Source of the DNA: Akkermansiaceae bacterium
GTDB lineage: Bacteria; Verrucomicrobiota; Verrucomicrobiia; Verrucomicrobiales; Akkermansiaceae
Assembly: GCA_017798145.1 (NCBI GenBank)
Contig: CP059069.1
Span: 3,643,226-3,707,225, forward strand
Direction: 5' to 3'
DNA: 64,000 bases
This document shows positions 59,231-64,000 of this stretch, in pieces; the stretch's first letter is position 1, and the number at the start of each line of letters is the position of its first letter. Position numbers and translations under genes: made by a program. The notes under the pieces were generated by a model. The model did not search any database. It was not told where the DNA came from and worked only from the letters and a program-made list of their open reading frames with translations.

Positions 59231-59977
59231 TCACGGGATTTTCCTGAGGGGAAACACGCTTACCTCCACGGGCTGTGCACAGAGCATGGAGGTGGGATGG
59301 GTTTCGGGTTGGGGGAAGCCGTTGAGGGCGAAGGGGGTGGTCGCGCAGGTGGCCTGCGGCATGGGTGAGATGAGGTAGGGGGCGTGGTGCACCATGCCGC
59401 TGTGGAGTTGGCCGTTTCGATCAACGGAGAAGAGGCGGTAGCGCTCGACGAGGAACCATTCGAGCGAGCCCTCGGCCGCCGTGGCGGGGGAGGAGGGCTG
59501 CGAGGGATAGGTGAAAAGGGCTTGGGGAAGCGTGCTCTTTTTCCGGAGGCTGCAGTAGCGGATGTTTCCCGATTCCACGCAGGAGGACATGCGGGCGTGC
59601 TCGTAGGGGAGATGGAAGAAACGGCGGGCGATCTCCACGGCGAGGGGCTGGTTGCAATCGAGCGAGAAGAACCAGACTCCGGGGTTGCCGTGTTTGTCGA
59701 AGACATAGGTGCGGAGGTTGAGCTCGTGGAACCATGAGAGCCAAGGCAGCGGCGGAAGGCCGGCCGGCCGGACGCGCTGCATGAGGAAGGGGACGATGCC
59801 GAGCCATGCCTTGCCATCGTAGGTGTCTACGCGGAGGCCGGTCGGGATGCGTTCCCGGATGACTGTCGGATCGACGGGCCAGTGGAAGAAACCGAGTCCT
59901 GCCCAGAGCTGTTTCATGACGGGGAGGCCGGAGGGGCGGGAGCGCTGGGCGAGGCGTTGTGCTGGGGTGGGATGCAT
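59231..59977 (-). CDS. DUF2071 (YqjF-like) protein
   Basis: 248 residues from the ATG at 59977. FFHWPVDPTVIRERIPTGLRVDTYDGKAW is the conserved DUF2071 opening, and VWFFSLDCNQPLAVEIARRFFHLPY the second block. The fold is related to acetoacetate decarboxylase; no activity is established for the family. Last gene of the type III PKS set, 70 bp after the synthase stop. Confidence 0.85.
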   Translation of the reverse strand: MHPTPAQRLAQRSRPSGLPVMKQLWAGLGFFHWPVDPTVIRERIPTGLRVDTYDGKAWLGIVPFLMQRVRPAGLPPLPWLSWFHELNLRTYVFDKHGNPGVWFFSLDCNQPLAVEIARRFFHLPYEHARMSSCVESGNIRYCSLRKKSTLPQALFTYPSQPSSPATAAEGSLEWFLVERYRLFSVDRNGQLHSGMVHHAPYLISPMPQATCATTPFALNGFPQPETHPTSMLCAQPVEVSVFPLRKIP

Positions 59978-60047
59978 GCTGGTTGAGGATTGTGTCAGGC
60001 CGCCAAGGATGATGAGTCCGCCTGGCTGGAGCCATTGGTTCCGGTCC

Positions 60048-61079
60048 CTAGGTTCTTGAGAGATGGCAGGAGTGGGCGGCGAAGCCGGCACCGAAGGCGG
60101 TGAGCCAGAGCGAGGTGTCGGCGGGTTGGGTGCGGAGGCGTTCCTCCAGCGCGAAGAGGAGCGAGGGGCTGGACATGTTGCCGTGGTTGGCGAGGACTTG
60201 GCGGGTTTCGGTAAGGTGGAAGCCGGGGATGGCGGTCTCGATGGCCTCGATGACATCGCGGCCGCCGGAGTGGGCGAGGATCTGGTCAGGGGATTTTTGG
60301 CGGCGTTCGTAGAGTTTCGAAACGGCGGATGCTGCGAGTTCGGGGACGCTGCGGTGGAGCTGGTTCTTGAGTTTTCCGCCGGAGTTCGCAAAGCGGATTT
60401 TCTCGCGCTCGGCGGGTATGTGGTGGGTGTCGAAGCCGTGGAATTCCCAGGCTGCTCCGCTTGCGTTCTCGCCGCATAGGATGGCGGCGGCGGCGCCATC
60501 GCCGAAGAGGCAGAGGGAGATGAGGACGCCGGGATCGTCGTCGATGTAGAAGGCGGCGGATGAGATTTCCATGGCGACCACGGCGGCGCGGTGGGTGGGG
60601 TTTGCGGCGAGGTAGCCGTGGGCGGCGCGGAGGGTGGGGATGGCGGCGCCGCAGCCAAGGCCGACGAGATCGCAGAGATAGGCGTCGGCGCGGAGCCCTG
60701 CGATTTCCGCAACATGGCTGGACGGGCCGGGGCAGAGATAACCGGTGCAGGTGCAGAGGAATAGGGCGTCGATTTCATCGGCCCGGATGCCGGCTTTTGC
60801 GAGGGCGCTTGTCAGGGCGGCGGCGGAGAGTTTCGGGGCTTCGTGTTCGAAGGAGCGGTTGAGCTGTTCGGCGTCTTTTCGGAAGATGTGGGTGAGGTCG
60901 GGGGAGGTGAAGCGGCGTTGGGCGATGCCGGAGGAGGGGTTGGTGAGGATTTTTTCCAACAGGGAAAGGGAGCGGGGCTTGAGTTTCCCGATGTCGGGAT
61001 GGGATTGGAGGGCGAGCCATGTCTCCGCCTGGGTGAATGCGTGGGGAGGGTTGGCGGTGGCGAGGCTTGTTAGAAACAT
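60048..61079 (-). CDS. type III polyketide synthase (chalcone/stilbene-synthase superfamily)
   Basis: 343 residues from the ATG at 61079. Thiolase fold; [11 protein letters not shown] holds the catalytic Cys (about residue 143), [10 protein letters not shown] the His and [11 protein letters not shown] the Asn. [15 protein letters not shown] is a further signature. It extends an acyl starter with malonyl-CoA and cyclises, typically to alkylpyrones, alkylresorcinols or related phenols. Flanked by an FAD oxidoreductase (26 bp) and DUF2071. Confidence 0.93.
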   Translation of the reverse strand: MFLTSLATANPPHAFTQAETWLALQSHPDIGKLKPRSLSLLEKILTNPSSGIAQRRFTSPDLTHIFRKDAEQLNRSFEHEAPKLSAAALTSALAKAGIRADEIDALFLCTCTGYLCPGPSSHVAEIAGLRADAYLCDLVGLGCGAAIPTLRAAHGYLAANPTHRAAVVAMEISSAAFYIDDDPGVLISLCLFGDGAAAAILCGENASGAAWEFHGFDTHHIPAEREKIRFANSGGKLKNQLHRSVPELAASAVSKLYERRQKSPDQILAHSGGRDVIEAIETAIPGFHLTETRQVLANHGNMSSPSLLFALEERLRTQPADTSLWLTAFGAGFAAHSCHLSRT

Positions 61080-61105
61080 GGCTTGGTGATGGTCTTGTCC
61101 AGTGG

Positions 61106-62107
61106 CTAGCGGACGAGGTGGAGGATGGGGTTGATGGGGGCGATTTTGAGGAAATGGCGGGCGGCGGGGCGGAAGAGCAGGGGGTGGAGGAATCTTGCGG
61201 CGTGGAGGCGTTTCTGGAAACGGCTGCGGAGGGCGTGGGCGATCCGTTCGCAGGTGGTGGGCCAGTTTGTTTTTGCCTTGGCGTAATCCACCAGGTGGGG
61301 GAGGGCGGTTTCCGCGGACTGGAAGGCCATGGTCATGCCGTTGCCGGTGAAGGGCGGGATGATGGAATGGGAGTCGCCGAGCGCGAGGATGCCGGGAGTG
61401 GGTGGCTGAAGGCCGAGCGCGAAGCCCGCTATGGCGGTGAAGGAGTCCGGTTTCCAATCGGCGTTTTCGAGAGCCGCCGCGAGAGCCGTGTTGCCGTTTT
61501 TCCGGAGATAGGCGGGGAGCAGGTCCCTGTGGCTTGCGCTGATGCTGCGGTCTGCGCGGAACAGCCCGCAGACGTTGGTCCATCCGTTTTCGACCGGGGT
61601 GATGCCGAGGTATCCGGTGGGGCCGCTGTGCATTTCTAGGTGGGCGCCGGTTGGGATGTTGCGGACATGCGCCTTTAGGCCGATCCATTTTCCACGGGTG
61701 GGACGTCGGCCTGCGGTCCGGACGGTGGCGGGTTTCCCAGGCTCGGTGTGTTGGCGGGAGAGGGTGCGGATTTCCGCCCCGAGTCCTTTGGCGAGTTGTT
61801 GGAGGCGGTTGTCGAGGAGGTGGCGGGAGATGCCGAGGGCTGGTTCTGGCAGCTTGTTTTCGCGCAGCAGGCGATTACCCGCGAACCATGCGACATCGGT
61901 GTGGCGGAGTGCGTCTTCCAGTGGCTCCGATATGCCGAGGGTTTCGATGGTTTGCCGTGAGATTCCGGAGATGAACTCACCGCAGACGCGGTGGCGCGGG
62001 TAGGTGCCGGCCTCGTGCAGGATCACGGGGACGCCTCGGTTCCGGAGGGCGATCGCGAGGGACAGCCCGGTGAGGCCGCCTCCGTGAATTTTTATGGTTT
62101 CGGTCAA
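61106..62107 (-). CDS. FAD-dependent oxidoreductase (aromatic hydroxylase / geranylgeranyl reductase-like)
   Basis: 333 residues. [18 protein letters not shown] is the Rossmann dinucleotide motif, [10 protein letters not shown] a conserved FAD loop, and [18 protein letters not shown] the GD motif contacting FAD ribose. Hydroxylation of the PKS product is the simplest role (as SrsC in Streptomyces griseus); reduction is also possible. 38 bp after the methyltransferase. Confidence 0.85.
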   Translation of the reverse strand: MTETIKIHGGGLTGLSLAIALRNRGVPVILHEAGTYPRHRVCGEFISGISRQTIETLGISEPLEDALRHTDVAWFAGNRLLRENKLPEPALGISRHLLDNRLQQLAKGLGAEIRTLSRQHTEPGKPATVRTAGRRPTRGKWIGLKAHVRNIPTGAHLEMHSGPTGYLGITPVENGWTNVCGLFRADRSISASHRDLLPAYLRKNGNTALAAALENADWKPDSFTAIAGFALGLQPPTPGILALGDSHSIIPPFTGNGMTMAFQSAETALPHLVDYAKAKTNWPTTCERIAHALRSRFQKRLHAARFLHPLLFRPAARHFLKIAPINPILHLVR

Positions 62108-62145
62108 GCCATTGACCCTAACACCGCTTTGCCATCAGGCGAGGG

Positions 62146-62787
62146 CTAGTTTCGCAGGATCACCATGCGGATGGATCCGCGGCAATGCGCGGTTTCCGAA
62201 ATTTGATAATGTTTCCGGTCAATACGCAGCGCATCAGGCAGCTCCCCGGGGCGGAAGCCCGCCTCGATGCTCACCCGCATGTCGTGGCGGGTGATGGGGT
62301 GGATGAATGGGGTGGCGAGTTTCCCCATGAGGAGCGGGAAACTTGCGCGGAGCGGCTCGCTGAAAAGCAGGATGCCGAAGCCGCGCATCCATGTTCCGAG
62401 AGTGGCTAGCTGTGCTTCGGTGAAGTGGTGGAGGAAGAGGTTCGCGATGAGCACGCCGCCATGTGCGGGAGGGGCTTGTGCGAAAATGTCGCCCCGGTGC
62501 CATGAGATGTTTTCCGCCAGATGCGCGGGGCGGGGGGCGAGATCGTAGGCGGAGATTTCCGCCCGGGGATGAAGTTTGGAGATTTTGGAAAGCAGTAACC
62601 CATCGCCCGCGCCGATCTCGGTGATATGGGCGGGATGATCCGGGATCTTGCGGATGATCCACCGGTCGTTTCCCATGAAACAATTTATCCGTGCGAGGTC
62701 GCGGCGGGAGCGGATCGCGCCGGGGTCGTCGTGCGGGATGCTGTCGAGGAGTTCGGGGGTGAGCCTGCGGGAGGATAGGTCTGGCAT
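62146..62787 (-). CDS. SAM-dependent methyltransferase
   Basis: 213 residues from the ATG at 62787; the longer frame is Arg/Pro-rich and unlike protein. Class I Rossmann fold: ITEIGAGDGLLLSKIS (motif I, SAM), ISAYDLAPRP (motif II), VLIANLFLHHF (motif IV). Likely methylates the polyketide product. First gene of the biosynthetic set, with a 50-bp gap to the divergent MBL-fold hydrolase. Confidence 0.85.
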   Translation of the reverse strand: MPDLSSRRLTPELLDSIPHDDPGAIRSRRDLARINCFMGNDRWIIRKIPDHPAHITEIGAGDGLLLSKISKLHPRAEISAYDLAPRPAHLAENISWHRGDIFAQAPPAHGGVLIANLFLHHFTEAQLATLGTWMRGFGILLFSEPLRASFPLLMGKLATPFIHPITRHDMRVSIEAGFRPGELPDALRIDRKHYQISETAHCRGSIRMVILRN

Positions 62788-62837
62788 TTCCGGGGAAGCG
62801 TGTTTGCAAAGGGAAGCGTTCCGTAGCAGAAACGGCC

Positions 62838-63440
62838 ATGAAAATTTCCTCCTACACCGGCGGCATGGCGCAGACGAACGGATATCTGGTGGAGACGCCG
62901 GATGGGAATTTCCTGGTCGATGCGCCGGAAGGGATCTCCGGTTGGCTCGATGAAAAAGGGGTGCGCATCGATGCGCTTTACCTGACCCACCAGCATTACG
63001 ATCACGTGGAGGATGTGGCGCTGGTCCGGGCGAAGGGCGCAAAAGTCCATGCCTGGGCACATTACTCGAAGGATCTCACGCTGGAATTGCTCGGTGCGCC
63101 ATGGATTCCCGCAGTGGAGCCCTATCAGGTGGACGGCCTGATTCCGGAAGGGGTGGGCCGGTATTTCGGCGCGGATGATGTCAGGGCGGCACATGTTCCG
63201 GGTCACTCGCCGGACAGCGTGATCCTGTATCTCCCCGGCGCCGGGGTTGTGTTCGCGGGGGACGCGCTTTTCGCAGGTTCCGTGGGCCGCTGCGACCTGC
63301 CGGGCGGTAGCTTCGAGCTTCTTCTTTCCGGGATACGCAGGGAGCTGCTGACTCTCCCGGACGAGACAAAAGTCCTCCCCGGCCACGGCGGGGCGACGAC
63401 GATAGGCCGGGAAAAGGCGGGCAACGGATTCCTGAAGTGA
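62838..63440 (+). CDS. metallo-beta-lactamase-fold hydrolase (glyoxalase II-like)
   Basis: 200 residues. LTHQHYDHVED is the HxHxDH zinc box, AHVPGHSPDSVILY the next ligand His, VVFAGDALFAGSVGRCDLPGG the bridging Asp and VLPGHGGATTIG the last His. The DLPGG and GRxD pattern matches glyoxalase II/MBL thioesterases. Divergent from the methyltransferase; functional link uncertain. Confidence 0.88.
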   Translation: MKISSYTGGMAQTNGYLVETPDGNFLVDAPEGISGWLDEKGVRIDALYLTHQHYDHVEDVALVRAKGAKVHAWAHYSKDLTLELLGAPWIPAVEPYQVDGLIPEGVGRYFGADDVRAAHVPGHSPDSVILYLPGAGVVFAGDALFAGSVGRCDLPGGSFELLLSGIRRELLTLPDETKVLPGHGGATTIGREKAGNGFLK

Positions 63441-63450
63441 GGTGCGGAAA

Positions 63451-64000
63451 TCACTCCGGCACGACGAGCGCCCTGGGCGGGGCTTTGAGAAGGATCTCCT
63501 TCTGTGCTTCCGGCGGGGAGGTGAAATGGACGTTTTCCCAATCCGGCCTGCCGAGCAGGCCGGTGCCGCGGAACTGGAAGAGGCCGTAGAAGGGGCGCAG
63601 CGGCAGGGTGAGCAGGCCTAACAGGCCGCGTGCGTTCAGGCGTATCGTGAAGTCGATGGTCTTGGCGGCGAGATCGACCTCGCCGTCGCCCGCAAAGGTG
63701 ACGGATGTTGTGGCCGTCTGGAAATCACGGGTGCGGAGGATGCCGTCCTTGATGTCGAAGGTGAAGAAGGCCGACTTGGCGCGCTCGAAACCCATGCGTT
63801 TGTCGTTGAGGACGGCTGCCATCACCGGGGAGAGCGGGCCGAAGACTGGCACGGAAAACAGTGCGGCGTCCTCCAGGCCCATGAGACCTTGCCCGGACAT
63901 TGTCCTGGCATCCGCCCCGGTGATGCCGAATTCGATGCGCCCGGTGACAAGCCCCCCGCCCTCCATTTCGAAATCGTAGGCGGTGGCCAGCGCGGGCATC
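63451..64000 (-). CDS. C-terminal part of an AsmA-like (large, outer-envelope) protein, partial
   Basis: About 183 residues; the gene continues past the right edge. The sequence repeats the AsmA/TamB-type beta pattern (FEMEGGGLVTGRIEFG; FTFDIKDGILRTRDFQTATT; VTFAGDGEVDLAAKTIDFTI) and ends in a short tail. AsmA family proteins help lipid transport to the outer membrane. Identity of this member is uncertain because the N-terminus is missing. It converges with the MBL gene with 10 bp between them. Confidence 0.6.
   Translation of the reverse strand, partial: MPALATAYDFEMEGGGLVTGRIEFGITGADARTMSGQGLMGLEDAALFSVPVFGPLSPVMAAVLNDKRMGFERAKSAFFTFDIKDGILRTRDFQTATTSVTFAGDGEVDLAAKTIDFTIRLNARGLLGLLTLPLRPFYGLFQFRGTGLLGRPDWENVHFTSPPEAQKEILLKAPPRALVVPE

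Noticed and set aside
59978..61688. Longer overlapping frames that would extend DUF2071 and the type III PKS upstream
   Set aside because: The extra parts are Arg/Pro-rich and overlap well-supported genes; the conserved N-termini start at 59977 and 61079.

Overview
The window is 64 kb of GC-rich bacterial chromosome, densely coded and mostly on the minus strand. The gene content points to a heterotrophic member of the Verrucomicrobiota, most likely Verrucomicrobiales. The markers are a PEP-CTERM surface protein ending in a VIPEPS...RRRR anchor, ThuA, FG-GAP and NHL-type secreted proteins, a sialate O-acetylesterase family protein, a GH78-like rhamnosidase and an MFS-acyltransferase fusion. 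This placement rests on content only; there is no rRNA in the window. No tRNA, rRNA or CRISPR array was recognised.

Left part (1-22 kb). The end of a formylglycine-generating-type protein is followed by a minus-strand pair, cysE and an MFS/acyltransferase fusion. Divergent to these lie an Rrf2 regulator and an RND efflux permease. A secreted HExxH protein and a translationally coupled membrane-anchored partner of unknown function come next. Then follow a HAD hydrolase, a PEP-CTERM protein, hisF, a rhamnosidase/rhamnose mutarotase pair, accA, a LysM protein with a decayed L,D-transpeptidase-like domain, acpP with a clear terminator, and an esterase/ThuA pair.

Mobile and repeat zone (22-24.6 kb). 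It holds an IS3-type transposase remnant whose orfA is broken by a small palindrome and whose orfB is cut off in the DDE domain. This is followed by three copies of a 13-bp repeat and an intact REP-associated (Y1/IS200-like) transposase. A REPIN-like inverted pair with GTAG heads lies at 32.65 kb, and two copies of another palindromic element lie at 30.48 and 33.92 kb.

Middle (24.8-52.6 kb). Housekeeping genes dominate: panC, pgsA, lnt, a DnaQ-type exonuclease, leuC/leuD, holA, deoC, a ClC channel, MATE, CNNM/CBS, rpsN, a two-component system, prfB with a programmed +1 frameshift, HPr, leuB and a NodT-type outer-membrane factor. A 108-codon frame with an internal stop lies downstream of the CNNM/CBS gene.

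Right part (52.7-64 kb). A minus-strand series of secreted proteins (unknown, FG-GAP, NHL-like), a Fur-family regulator and a sialate O-acetylesterase-like protein precedes ruvB and a group II truncated haemoglobin. Next comes a compact biosynthetic set of methyltransferase, FAD oxidoreductase, type III polyketide synthase and DUF2071. This is the best candidate for an uncharacterised system in the window. A metallo-beta-lactamase-fold hydrolase and a partial AsmA-like protein finish it.
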